Positions 1-7,135 of a stretch of 42,777 nucleotides of DNA are shown here, one piece after another. This DNA comes from a virus. The translations under genes and the position numbers were made by a program. Location: IMG/VR virus record IMGVR_UViG_3300020183_002723, positions 1-42,777 of that record, one strand, 5' to 3'. Below the pieces are notes generated by a model. It was given only the letters and a program-made list of their open reading frames with translations, had not been told where the DNA came from and searched no databases. Each line of letters opens with the position of its first letter. The first letter of the stretch is position 1.

Positions 1-1
1 A

Positions 2-523
2 ATAACAACTGTTAGAAAAATGCAAGAACTCGGGTATAAAAATATGTATATTGATGGCGTTGATAGTACTAATATTTGGTCATATAATCCAAAAGCTGGT
101 GAAAAAATACCCGGTATAAATTTTAATAATAAACGAGTTCAAATAATTGCTTCTTTTGAGGAGTATGTTAGACACAAATTTAAAATTCGTAGTGTTCGTT
201 TGTATAATGAAATGAATACATTTATATATGTGAATGGTCGTCCGGATCACCAGAAGGGACAACACGACGATTTAATCATGGGTATATCAATGCCAATATA
301 CGTGGGGGAATCGTCCTTCTCAAAATTAGAGAGAGTTACGGAACATACAAAAAAAATGATAGATTCTTGGGCTGTAGCACATAACGATTCGGTAGCTAAA
401 GAGGTTTACTTTAACCCAACCATCCCAAATGTTAATATAAAACACGATAGATACGGTAGACAAGTTACAGAAGCTTCAAAAAGTGACTACGCTAAATACG
501 GTTGGTTATTTGGTGGTAGATAA
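2..523 (+). CDS. Terminase large subunit, C-terminal part (5' end outside window)
   Basis: The reading frame is open from the first bases of the window, so this is the 3' end of a longer gene; about 174 codons are visible. It should be the nuclease half of the packaging motor, which cuts concatemeric DNA during head filling. The segment GRPDHQKGQHDDLIMGI, near codon 95-110, matches the end of the gp17-type RNase H-like nuclease domain, where the second Asp of HDD is a metal-binding catalytic residue. Upstream, NNKRVQIIASFEEYVR and KIRSVRLYNEMNTFIYVNG fit the strands preceding that motif. The portal gene follows one gene later, as expected for a T4-like head cluster, but tail sheath and tube genes are not between them as they are in T4. 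The ATPase domain must lie upstream of base 1. Confidence 0.85.
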   Translation: MTTVRKMQELGYKNMYIDGVDSTNIWSYNPKAGEKIPGINFNNKRVQIIASFEEYVRHKFKIRSVRLYNEMNTFIYVNGRPDHQKGQHDDLIMGISMPIYVGESSFSKLERVTEHTKKMIDSWAVAHNDSVAKEVYFNPTIPNVNIKHDRYGRQVTEASKSDYAKYGWLFGGR

Positions 524-531
524 TATTTATT
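524..531 (+). promoter_or_regulatory. TATTTATT box (putative late promoter element)
   Basis: TATTTATT lies directly after the terminase stop codon and 3 bases before the next ATG. It is one of the recurrent boxes seen before head, tail and fibre genes. With so short a spacing, a promoter here would give a leaderless or truncated transcript of the next gene, so its role at this site is uncertain. Confidence 0.4.
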
Positions 532-534
532 GAT

Positions 535-1149
535 ATGGGATTTGTAAGACGTAGAGTTTCTGGTAATTATTTTGGTGGATCTAGTTTAATAGTTCCTGGT
601 CAAGGTGTTTACAGCATAAAAAAATATAATAATTTTATTGGTAAAACCGGGGTACCAAAAGAAAATTATGATGACATCCCCCAACCAACACAAACACCAA
701 TACCAAGTAATACCCTAACACCAACAAATACACCTCAGTGTAAGTGTTACAACTTCATTTACGACTTTAGTGGTCGTGAAGATGTGTGTACCGCCAGATA
801 TATTGATTGTGACGGTATGAATAGTGAGAAAATTATTGGGGTGGGGGATAATTACTTATGTACAATAGACCAAGAAAGTTTTACATTAACATTAGGTTGT
901 AATGGGTCAATTATTGATATTATAGATAACGGTATTTGTACTGAAAGGTGTGGATTGGGTGAGTGTGTAGACTATGAAATCGTTAATCCGACTGGTATAC
1001 CTTGTGAACTTTACTACATTGATTGTTATGGTGGTAGGGGATTTTATACCGTAAGTCCTTTCGAAACTGTTAATATTTGTTCCGTATCTGGGTTTAATTA
1101 TATATGTAAGGGGGGGTTAATAATTACTGAGACTGGTGTGTGTGTTTAG
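535..1149 (+). CDS. Cys-rich two-module protein with Pro/Thr linker, unknown function
   Basis: I do not recognise a named family. The 204 residues comprise a short basic N-terminus (about 1-45), a Pro/Thr/Asn linker (about 50-70, PTQTPIPSNTLTPTNTPQ) and two related Cys-rich modules (about 72-136 and 137-204). Each module has a YIDC-x-G core (YIDCDG and YIDCYG), flanking Cys residues, an aromatic-Ile-C segment and an ending like GICT or GVCV, which suggests an internal duplication with paired disulphides. The Pro/Thr linker resembles those in the large structural proteins at 31478 and 41827, so a virion surface decoration role is plausible. It sits between terminase and portal genes and is probably expressed late. 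Cys-rich composition is unusual for a protein made in the cytoplasm. Confidence 0.7.
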   Translation: MGFVRRRVSGNYFGGSSLIVPGQGVYSIKKYNNFIGKTGVPKENYDDIPQPTQTPIPSNTLTPTNTPQCKCYNFIYDFSGREDVCTARYIDCDGMNSEKIIGVGDNYLCTIDQESFTLTLGCNGSIIDIIDNGICTERCGLGECVDYEIVNPTGIPCELYYIDCYGGRGFYTVSPFETVNICSVSGFNYICKGGLIITETGVCV

Positions 1150-1153
1150 GAAT

Positions 1154-1167
1154 TATTTATATTTATT
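1154..1167 (+). promoter_or_regulatory. Overlapping TATTTATA/TATTTATT boxes upstream of portal
   Basis: Two overlapping copies of the recurrent box (1154-1161 and 1160-1167) lie in the 40-base gap before the portal gene, 22 bases from its ATG. This is the only tandem copy in the window and may mark a strong late promoter. Confidence 0.5.
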
Positions 1168-1189
1168 AAAAAATGTTTAAATTATAACC

Positions 1190-2989
1190 ATGGAACAAAA
1201 TAAAAATTTAACAATATGGCAGAAACTAAATAAAACGTTTGGACCAAACTCACTACTGGGTATGGATTATCCGTCATATAAGTTTGATAAAAAAGAACTT
1301 TTAAAAACCACAGATAAGGAGACCTACGAAAGGGAAAAATTACAATTACAACAGTCTTTTTACTTAGCTAATCAATGGCAAAAGGTTGAAAACAATTTAT
1401 ATACTCAAGCTGTATATTACGAACCAAATCGTATAGCGGCTTTTTATGACTATGAATCGATGGAATACACACCGGAAATATCAACAGCTTTAGATATATA
1501 TTCCGAAGAATCCACAACCGCGAATCAGGATGGTCATATACTACAAATTTATTCCGAATCAAAAAGAATTAAGGGGATATTAGCTGATTTATTCAATAAT
1601 ACCTTAGATATTAACACGAACCTACAAATGTGGATTAGAAATACGTGTAAATATGGGGATAACTTTGTATACCTTAAATTAGACCAAGAGAAGGGTATTG
1701 TTGGGTGTATCCAATTACCGAATATTGAGATTGAACGTTTGGAGAGAGGTATGGAAGCTATGACGATAAACGCTTCTCCGGATCCAAAAGCTAAGGGGGT
1801 TAGATTTCATTGGAAAGCTAAAGACATGGAATTTAATACCTGGGAAATAGCTCACTTTAGACTACTTGGTGATGATAGGAAACTACCTTATGGTACTTCT
1901 ATGTTGGAGAAAGCTAGACGTATCTGGAAACAGCTTGTTTTAGCGGAGGACGCTATGTTAATTTATAGAACATCAAGAGCTCCAGAACGTAGGGTGTTTA
2001 AGGTGTATGTTGGTAACATGGACGATAAAGATGTTGAAGCTTACGTACAACGTGTGGCAAATAAATTTAAACGTGATCAAGTTGTTGATTCAAAAACAGG
2101 TAATGTTGATTTAAGGTTCAATCAAATGGCGGTTGATCAGGATTACTTTATACCGGTAAGAGACCCAGCGGCAACAATGCCAATTGAGACTTTACCTGGG
2201 GGAACAAATTTATCGGAAATCGCAGATATTGAATACATCCAAAAGAAATTAGTTACCGCGTTACGTATACCAAAAGCTTATTTGGGTTTTGAGGAGGTTG
2301 TTGGTGATGGTAAGAATTTATCATTATTGGATATTAGATTTGCTAGAACAATAAATAAAATACAAAAAAGTATTTTATCTGAATTAAATAAAATAGCTAT
2401 AATTCACCTATTTTTAATGGGGTTTGAGGATGAGTTACAAAACTTCACATTAGGGTTGACTAACCCTTCTAAACAAGCTGACTTATTAATGGTTGAGGTT
2501 TGGAAAGAAAAGATGTTATTGTATAAGGATTGTGTGGGTGAGATACCAAAATCAATACAACCCACGTCAGCAACATGGGCTAAGAAACATATTCTTGGTA
2601 TGTCAGATGAAGATATTAAACTTGATATTAACCAAATAAGAATGGAGAGAGCTATTTCAGCTGAATTAGATAATACCGCTACGGTAATCACCAGAACTGG
2701 TATATTTGATAACGTTGATAGATTATATAAAACGGTGACGGGTAGTACACAACCATCAAGTCCTACACCTGGTGGACCATCAGCACCACCTCCACCTGGT
2801 GGGGGATCTCCTCCACCACCTCCACCACTTCCAGGTCCTGAAGAACCTTTAGCTGATGAGGTCACCCCGAGAAAACTAGGTCTATTGTTTGAGGACTCTA
2901 ATCAGGATTTTGAGACATACTTTAACGGTAATGAAAATAATTCTTTGGGTGAAATTTCAGATGAGTTAGATAAATTGTTAAATGGGTAA
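1190..2989 (+). CDS. Portal vertex protein (gp20-like)
   Basis: The portal is a dodecameric ring at one head vertex that nucleates prohead assembly and conducts DNA. The 599-residue protein carries gp20-type signatures: MEYTPEISTALDIYSEESTT around residues 90-110, DRKLPYGTSMLEKARRIWKQ around 230, then RTSRAPERRVFKVYVGNM around 260-280, a hallmark of T4-like portals. It is longer than T4 gp20 (about 520 residues) because of a C-terminal extension holding a Pro/Gly-rich linker (about 520-550) followed by an acidic tail. The ATG at 1190 is the first in frame after the upstream gene. It starts the head-assembly run that continues through protease, scaffold and capsid genes. Confidence 0.95.
   Translation: MEQNKNLTIWQKLNKTFGPNSLLGMDYPSYKFDKKELLKTTDKETYEREKLQLQQSFYLANQWQKVENNLYTQAVYYEPNRIAAFYDYESMEYTPEISTALDIYSEESTTANQDGHILQIYSESKRIKGILADLFNNTLDINTNLQMWIRNTCKYGDNFVYLKLDQEKGIVGCIQLPNIEIERLERGMEAMTINASPDPKAKGVRFHWKAKDMEFNTWEIAHFRLLGDDRKLPYGTSMLEKARRIWKQLVLAEDAMLIYRTSRAPERRVFKVYVGNMDDKDVEAYVQRVANKFKRDQVVDSKTGNVDLRFNQMAVDQDYFIPVRDPAATMPIETLPGGTNLSEIADIEYIQKKLVTALRIPKAYLGFEEVVGDGKNLSLLDIRFARTINKIQKSILSELNKIAIIHLFLMGFEDELQNFTLGLTNPSKQADLLMVEVWKEKMLLYKDCVGEIPKSIQPTSATWAKKHILGMSDEDIKLDINQIRMERAISAELDNTATVITRTGIFDNVDRLYKTVTGSTQPSSPTPGGPSAPPPPGGGSPPPPPPLPGPEEPLADEVTPRKLGLLFEDSNQDFETYFNGNENNSLGEISDELDKLLNG
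2746..2850 (+). repeat. Proline/glycine-rich low-complexity segment in portal C-terminus
   Basis: About 35 codons are dominated by Pro, Gly and Ser, with CCA/CCT runs and several PPPP stretches. This should be a disordered linker separating the portal core from a short acidic C-terminal tail. It creates a long open antisense frame that is not a gene. Confidence 0.8.
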
Positions 2990-2997
2990 TATTTATA
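2990..2997 (+). promoter_or_regulatory. TATTTATA box (putative late promoter element)
   Basis: TATTTATA begins within the portal stop region (TAATATTTATA) and ends 13 bases before the ATG of the following gene. It is the same core as the boxes before the protease and scaffold genes. Confidence 0.5.
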
Positions 2998-3010
2998 CTA
3001 AAAAAGAATC

Positions 3011-3727
3011 ATGGAGTTTGGTATATTAAAAACAAAAATAGAAGACAAATTAGTTAGTTCATACGTTAATAATACAATGAAAAAGGATTTATTTGTATTT
3101 GAACAATTAATACTGAATAATACAAATTTAAGTAAAATATACTTAATGTATGATGAATTATCATCTAAAAAGGGTTTGAGTGAGTCTGTGGGTAACGACT
3201 TTATTTCTGAAAGTATTTTAGAATTTAAATCAATAAATAAAAACATAACCAAATCCGAATTAGATGAGGTAAATATGTGGATTGGTCACTTAAAATCTGA
3301 AAATAGGTATACCGACATTGATAACCTATTCACAGGTGATATTACAAAATTAGAAGAGAAAGTTAAAAGTAAAAAAAATATTTTAACAAATTTGATGGAT
3401 AACCAAACAATTAGTGAGTCAAAAACTAGTGTACCATTATCAAATTTAATGGAAATAGCTAACAAAACGGTAAACGATTATTTAGACACACTATCCGAGT
3501 CTGAGAAAAAAGAAGTTAAAAAAATAATTACCGAAGATGAAAGTAAGTTAAAGATAGAGTTTGATTTTATTAAAGAAAACTCAATCAACAGGTTAACAAA
3601 CCTAAAGTCAAATGAATCCGATAGTGAAGTAATTAAAACAATTAATGAAACAATATTAAAAATTGAAGGTGAGGAATTTAATAGAATTTCTTATGTTAAA
3701 TTAAAAAGACTTAACGAGGAACTTTAA
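3011..3727 (+). CDS. Helical charged protein, possible prohead core component
   Basis: No family is recognised. The 238 residues are rich in Lys, Glu, Asp, Asn and Ser, almost entirely predicted helix, with no Cys and only one Trp. Segments such as LDTLSESEKKEVKKIITEDE suggest coiled coils. Its place between portal and prohead protease is where T4 carries small prohead-core genes (gp67/gp68), so an internal scaffold or core role is a reasonable inference from position and composition only. Its stop codon overlaps by a few bases the stop of the convergent bS21 gene. The transcript probably ends at the hairpin at 3768-3792. Confidence 0.75.
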   Translation: MEFGILKTKIEDKLVSSYVNNTMKKDLFVFEQLILNNTNLSKIYLMYDELSSKKGLSESVGNDFISESILEFKSINKNITKSELDEVNMWIGHLKSENRYTDIDNLFTGDITKLEEKVKSKKNILTNLMDNQTISESKTSVPLSNLMEIANKTVNDYLDTLSESEKKEVKKIITEDESKLKIEFDFIKENSINRLTNLKSNESDSEVIKTINETILKIEGEEFNRISYVKLKRLNEEL

Positions 3728-3909
3728 TTTTGGTTTTTAAACTTTTCTCGATATATAGCTTTATTTAAAATCTGTCTTTTAATGACAGATTTTTTTTTAT
3801 ACTCTTTCCTATCGTTTAGAAAACTATTTTGTTTTGTTTTAATTACCTTACTCTTAAGTTCTTTAAGGGCTTTTTCGATTTCGTTCTTTCTGACTTTAAC
3901 TATTAACAT
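3724..3909 (-). CDS. rpsU: Ribosomal protein bS21 homologue
   Basis: This 61-residue, strongly basic protein has the bS21 pattern: N-terminal MLIVKVRKNEIEKALKEL (compare the bS21 beginning V-K-V-x-x-N-E with A-L-x-x-x-K), then a basic middle and RKEYKKKSVIKRQILNKA, matching the bS21 segment R-x-E/Y-x-K-P-S-x-x-K-R-x-x-x-x-K-A. bS21 binds the 30S platform near the 3' end of 16S rRNA; in Bacteroidetes it helps hide the anti-Shine-Dalgarno sequence. Phage-carried bS21 genes are known and are thought to swap into host ribosomes. The gene is antisense to its late-gene neighbours and has a host-type promoter upstream (3977-4007). No Shine-Dalgarno is visible before the ATG (AATAAAATT precedes it), unlike many cellular Bacteroidetes rpsU genes. 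Confidence 0.85.
   Translation of the reverse strand: MLIVKVRKNEIEKALKELKSKVIKTKQNSFLNDRKEYKKKSVIKRQILNKAIYREKFKNQN
3768..3799 (+). terminator. Rho-independent terminator of portal/core transcript
   Basis: AAATCTGTC (3768-3776) pairs with GACAGATTT (3784-3792) across a 7-base loop, and T's follow. It lies about 40 bases past the end of the + strand core gene and entirely inside the antisense bS21 coding sequence, so the same bases encode the basic bS21 C-terminal half and end transcription on the other strand. Confidence 0.7.
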
Positions 3910-3976
3910 AATTTTATTTAGATGTTTATTATATTGATATATATATAAATTTTTCGTAAACTTAATAAAAAATAAA

Positions 3977-4007
3977 CAAATATACGATGAAAAAAAGAAA
4001 TGAAAAA
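3977..4007 (-). promoter_or_regulatory. Possible host-type (Bacteroidetes) promoter for bS21
   Basis: Read on the minus strand, TATATTTG (3977-3984) matches the Bacteroidetes -7 element TAnnTTTG exactly. At a 19-base spacing the -33 position reads TTTT rather than TTTG. This would give a leader of about 60 bases before the bS21 ATG at 3909. The -33 mismatch makes it less certain than the promoter at 11730. Confidence 0.45.
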
Positions 4008-4467
4008 GGGGAAAACATCAAAAATAGATGGTTTTAAAAACTCAAAAGTGTTATACGGAACCGTAGATTCAAAAAATTTAAAATCTTTATATCTAAATTT
4101 ACAGACCTGGGTAGAACCAAAATACGAGTCTGACAACTGGTCCAGAGTTATCATGAACATGAGTAGATCAGTAAAACATTCAATATACAATAATTTAGAC
4201 ACTTCATTATTTAATAAAAATTATATAGTAGATCTGGATTTGAGGTCTAGTGGTATACAACCAAATAAAAAATCATTCATGAATTTAGAAATAAATCTAT
4301 ACCTTGTGGAAAGTATGGATTTTAAATCTAATCAAATAAAAAAATCATTAAAAAGTTTAGTAAAACAAATATATTCTGAAGTTTTAAATAATAATACCCA
4401 TTTTGATTTTTACTTAACTAAAAATGGAAATTATAAAGAAGTTATGGTAAAAACAGAAAAGGTTTAA
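4000..4467 (+). CDS. Hypothetical protein in head gene cluster
   Basis: The 155 residues show no recognised domain. The N-terminus is basic (KKGKTSKIDGFKNSKVLYG) and the middle contains LQTWVEPKYESDNWSRVIMNM, followed by alternating strands (IVDLDLRSSGI, FMNLEINLYLVE) and a C-terminal helix-strand unit, suggesting a small alpha/beta fold. It lies between the bS21 gene and the prohead protease, 21 bases before the latter's ATG. The ATG at 4000 is the only start in frame; an overlapping ATG at 3987 is in another frame and stops quickly. Its promoter is unclear because the preceding + strand transcript should end at 3799. A head-assembly accessory role is only positional inference. Confidence 0.7.
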   Translation: MKKGKTSKIDGFKNSKVLYGTVDSKNLKSLYLNLQTWVEPKYESDNWSRVIMNMSRSVKHSIYNNLDTSLFNKNYIVDLDLRSSGIQPNKKSFMNLEINLYLVESMDFKSNQIKKSLKSLVKQIYSEVLNNNTHFDFYLTKNGNYKEVMVKTEKV

Positions 4468-4475
4468 TATTTATT
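4468..4475 (+). promoter_or_regulatory. TATTTATT box (putative late promoter element)
   Basis: TATTTATT begins directly at the stop of the preceding gene and ends 13 bases before the protease ATG. Spacing and sequence match the box before the gene at 3011. Confidence 0.5.
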
Positions 4476-4488
4476 ATAAAACTTTAAA

Positions 4489-5214
4489 ATGAAAATATTA
4501 TCACCAAATGAAATCGGTAGGGGTATTCTAATTGAGTATGACGCTGGTTACATTAATCCGAAATCGGAAAATAACCATTATATTATGGAGTCCAAAAATT
4601 TTATGGATTACTCAAAACCATTTGAGTTCTACGCAGTACTCCAAAAGTATGACACACCCAATAGAAATGGACGTGTATACCCTAAGAATATATTAATGAG
4701 GGAAGCGGATAACTATCGGAAAATGATTGATAAGGGTATTTCACTATCCGAATTAAATCACCCAGAATCATCTCTAATTGATTTAGATCGTGCGTCACAC
4801 ATTATCACAGATATATGGTGGGATGGTCCGGTATTACTCGGTAAACTAAGATTGTTAACTAGTCCCGGATTTCATGAGAGAGGAATATGTTCAACAAAAG
4901 GTGATATAGCGGCTAACTATCTCAGACAAGGGGTTACACTGGGCATATCGTCTAGAGGAGTTGGGTCATTAAAAAAAGTGGGGGAGAGAAACGAGGTACA
5001 GGATGACTTTGAGTTAATTTGTTTTGACTTAGTTTCATCTCCGTCAACACCGGGAGCTTACTTATTTTTAAACAAAGATGATCGTTTTAAATATGAGGAA
5101 AATCTGGACGAAGAAAGAAAGGTGGATTTAGAGAGAGCTACAGGAATGAAATCATCATCTGTTGATCAAACAAAAAATTTAATGGATAAATTATCTAAGT
5201 TTCTTGACAAATAA
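4489..5214 (+). CDS. Prohead maturation protease (gp21-like)
   Basis: This protease processes scaffold and capsid proteins inside the prohead before packaging. The 241-residue protein has the phage prohead serine protease layout: RNGRVYPKNILMREA around 59-73, the catalytic His in SELNHPES (His91), and the nucleophile region GVTLGISSRGVGS (Ser154/Ser155), followed by a conserved FELICFDLVSSPSTPGA strand that should hold the remaining active-site contacts. A charged C-terminal tail (about 205-241) may be removed by self-cleavage, as in T4 gp21. Its position before scaffold and capsid genes fits. Confidence 0.93.
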   Translation: MKILSPNEIGRGILIEYDAGYINPKSENNHYIMESKNFMDYSKPFEFYAVLQKYDTPNRNGRVYPKNILMREADNYRKMIDKGISLSELNHPESSLIDLDRASHIITDIWWDGPVLLGKLRLLTSPGFHERGICSTKGDIAANYLRQGVTLGISSRGVGSLKKVGERNEVQDDFELICFDLVSSPSTPGAYLFLNKDDRFKYEENLDEERKVDLERATGMKSSSVDQTKNLMDKLSKFLDK

Positions 5215-5234
5215 AAAAATAAGTTATATTTTTG
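5204..5234 (+). promoter_or_regulatory. Host-type (Bacteroidetes) promoter for the 71-codon gene
   Basis: TTG (5204-5206, in CTTG), 20 bases, then TATTTTTG (5227-5234), a full match to the Bacteroidetes -7 element TAnnTTTG. The elements overlap the end of the protease gene. The transcription start would be near 5241, leaving a leader of about 18 bases before the ATG at 5259. Confidence 0.6.
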
Positions 5235-5258
5235 TCCTAAATTAATAAATTATAAATT

Positions 5259-5474
5259 ATGGAACAAGGACAAATGTATTTTGTAACCAAGATCACGTCA
5301 GATTTATTGGACAGTGAGACTGGTAAGGTTAGAAAAGTGAAAGAAGAAAAATTAGTTTTGGGGTATAGTCCGACTGATGTTGAAGCTAAGGTAACAAAGG
5401 TGTATGAAAATTACACTATGGACTGGAGGATTACGTCAATAACTGAAAGTAAGATTGATGAGGTTATAGAATAA
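5259..5474 (+). CDS. Small DUF4494-like protein
   Basis: The 71 residues run MYFVTKITSDLLDSETGKVRK, then KVKEEKLVLGYSPTDVEAKVTK and WRITSITESKIDEVI. The order (strand with an internal K-V, a sequence like 'Y-S-x-T-D-V/A-E-A-K', then a strand 'I-x-S-I-T-E/K-S-K-I-x-E-V') resembles DUF4494, a small Bacteroidetes family of unknown function; I recall this by eye, so the family call is tentative. It has its own host-type promoter (5204-5234) and a strong terminator (5501-5532), which makes it a one-gene transcription unit inside the late head cluster, probably expressed early. It has no membrane segment or Cys. Confidence 0.7.
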   Translation: MEQGQMYFVTKITSDLLDSETGKVRKVKEEKLVLGYSPTDVEAKVTKVYENYTMDWRITSITESKIDEVIE

Positions 5475-5500
5475 TATAAAAATAATTTTATATTTTTATA

Positions 5501-5533
5501 AATGGGGATACGTTAGTGTCCCCATTTTTTTTC
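5501..5533 (+). terminator. Rho-independent terminator
   Basis: GGGGATAC (5504-5511) pairs with GTGTCCCC (5516-5523) across the loop GTTA, with one G-T pair; flanking AAT/ATT extends the stem to 11 pairs. It is followed by an unbroken T run. It closes the small gene's unit and probably also the protease transcript. Confidence 0.9.
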
Positions 5534-5574
5534 ACTTAAAATCCGAATTATTTGAATTTTTTTAATTTCAATAC

Positions 5575-5582
5575 TATTTATA
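5575..5582 (+). promoter_or_regulatory. TATTTATA box (putative late promoter for scaffold/capsid)
   Basis: TATTTATA lies between the terminator at 5501-5533 and the scaffold ATG, 17 bases upstream of it. Because the upstream transcript is terminated, a new start is needed here, which makes this one of the best arguments that the box is a promoter. Confidence 0.6.
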
Positions 5583-5599
5583 TGGAAACAAAATAATAA

Positions 5600-7108
5600 A
5601 TGAAAAAAAATTCTTTAGTAGAGGATACCCTATTCCAGATTAATAATCTGGAGAATGTTATTAAAGAGAATGCACAAGGAATACTTCAATCAACCATGAA
5701 AGAAGAAATCAAATCTTTAGTAAAAGAATCGTTAATGGAACAAAGTGAACCAGCGATTGGTGATGAAGACGAAGTAGAAGGGGCTGTAGAGCCTATGGAC
5801 GACACTCAAGATCTACCTGATGATGACATGATGGATGATGATGACATGATGGATGATGATGACATGATGGATGATGATGACATGATGGATGATGAAACTA
5901 TTGACATGACTGACGCAACACCGGAAGAGGTTCTTAAGGTGTTTAAAGCTATGAGTGATGAAGATGGTATTATTGTTAAAAAAGACAATGAGATGATTCA
6001 TCTACAAGATGATGATAATGAGTATTTAATTAAATTAAACGAGTCCATGAAAGATTTTGAATATGACGAAATCGACTTTGATGACGATTTTGAGATTCCG
6101 GTAAAACCTAAAAAACACAGAGATCACGACCGTGGTTCTAAATTTAACAAACATCCTAAATCAAAAAAATTCGATATGGATCTAGACGATCTAGAACTTG
6201 ACGAATATGATTACATGGGACAAGATTTGTATGAAGAAGACCCAATGGGATATGATGATTTGGATGAGACAGATCAGATGGTTTATGAAATGGATGATGA
6301 AATGTCTGGAGCTTATGACCCAGATGACACCATTTATGAAATTGAACTAGATGTCGATTCTGATGATGATTTTGATGAAGTTGATTTTGATGACGACGAG
6401 GTTGTCTTTGAATCTAAATCATTTAAAGCTAAAGGTGTTGGTATGGGATCACCTTCAAAGTTTAAATACAATAAAAGACCTAACTTAGATAACGGGTTTG
6501 ATGAAGACATGAAAGAAGGTCCTAAACACAAATTTACTGGTAAAGCTAAATTTGAGTACAAAGAGGAGGTTAATTCTGATGGTAAATTAAAACCACTATC
6601 TAAGAAAAAAGAGACAAAGGAAGCTTCAAGAACTCTTGGTAATGGAAAAAGATTTGGTAGAATGGGCTTAGATAAACCAAAAGCAGCTCCAAGACACCTA
6701 AGAAAAGAGAGTACCGAGGAACTTCATGTTTTAAGAAATAAAAATGAGGAGTATAGAAAAGCTTTGGATCTTTTTAGAAACAAATTAAATGAAGTGGCTG
6801 TGTTTAATTCTAATTTAGCTTACGCTACACGATTATTCACTGAACACTCAACAACTAAACAAGAGAAACTTAATATTCTTAAAAGATTTGACAATGTTGA
6901 TACTTTAAAAGAATCTAAGAATCTTTATCAGTCAATTAAAGGAGAACTTTCTGAAGGAAAATCTGAAGCTGGTAACATCACAGAATCAATCGAGAGAACA
7001 GTATCTAAAGCACCAACAAATGGTTCAGCTGTAAATCTAATTGAATCTAAAACTTACGAGAATCCTCAGTTTTTAAGAATGAAGGACTTAATGACAAAAA
7101 TAAAATAA
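5600..7108 (+). CDS. Acidic prohead scaffold protein (gp22-like by position)
   Basis: A 502-residue, extremely acidic, Met/Asp-rich protein directly upstream of the capsid gene and downstream of the protease: the place and character of a T4-type internal scaffold (gp22), which fills the prohead and is digested by the protease. The N-terminal 50 residues form an amphipathic helix; residues 74-98 are a tandem repeat of the DDMMDD type; several further Asp/Glu-rich stretches alternate with basic patches (about 170-190, 290-370). The C-terminal third (about 375-500) is helical with LRNKNEEYRKALDLFRNKLNE, likely a coiled coil that contacts the shell. Sequence similarity to gp22 is not obvious, so the call rests on position and composition. 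Confidence 0.75.
   Translation: MKKNSLVEDTLFQINNLENVIKENAQGILQSTMKEEIKSLVKESLMEQSEPAIGDEDEVEGAVEPMDDTQDLPDDDMMDDDDMMDDDDMMDDDDMMDDETIDMTDATPEEVLKVFKAMSDEDGIIVKKDNEMIHLQDDDNEYLIKLNESMKDFEYDEIDFDDDFEIPVKPKKHRDHDRGSKFNKHPKSKKFDMDLDDLELDEYDYMGQDLYEEDPMGYDDLDETDQMVYEMDDEMSGAYDPDDTIYEIELDVDSDDDFDEVDFDDDEVVFESKSFKAKGVGMGSPSKFKYNKRPNLDNGFDEDMKEGPKHKFTGKAKFEYKEEVNSDGKLKPLSKKKETKEASRTLGNGKRFGRMGLDKPKAAPRHLRKESTEELHVLRNKNEEYRKALDLFRNKLNEVAVFNSNLAYATRLFTEHSTTKQEKLNILKRFDNVDTLKESKNLYQSIKGELSEGKSEAGNITESIERTVSKAPTNGSAVNLIESKTYENPQFLRMKDLMTKIK
5821..5892 (+). repeat. Four exact tandem copies of an 18-bp unit in the scaffold gene
   Basis: The unit TGATGACATGATGGATGA occurs four times head to tail without a mismatch, encoding Asp-Asp-Met-Met-Asp-Asp blocks. 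Perfect identity at the DNA level, including third positions, points to recent slippage or expansion. It also keeps antisense frames open, producing false ORFs. Confidence 0.95.
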
Positions 7109-7135
7109 ATAAACCTAAAAATAAAAACCTAAAAA

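Noticed and set aside
2404-2865. 153-codon antisense frame, Gly/Pro-rich
   Set aside because: It is the mirror of the portal Pro-rich segment and core; no start context or codon character of a gene, and the portal frame is clearly real.
5806-6001. Two antisense frames with Ser/Met or His/Ile repeats
   Set aside because: Products of the 18-bp repeat in the scaffold gene read on the other strand.
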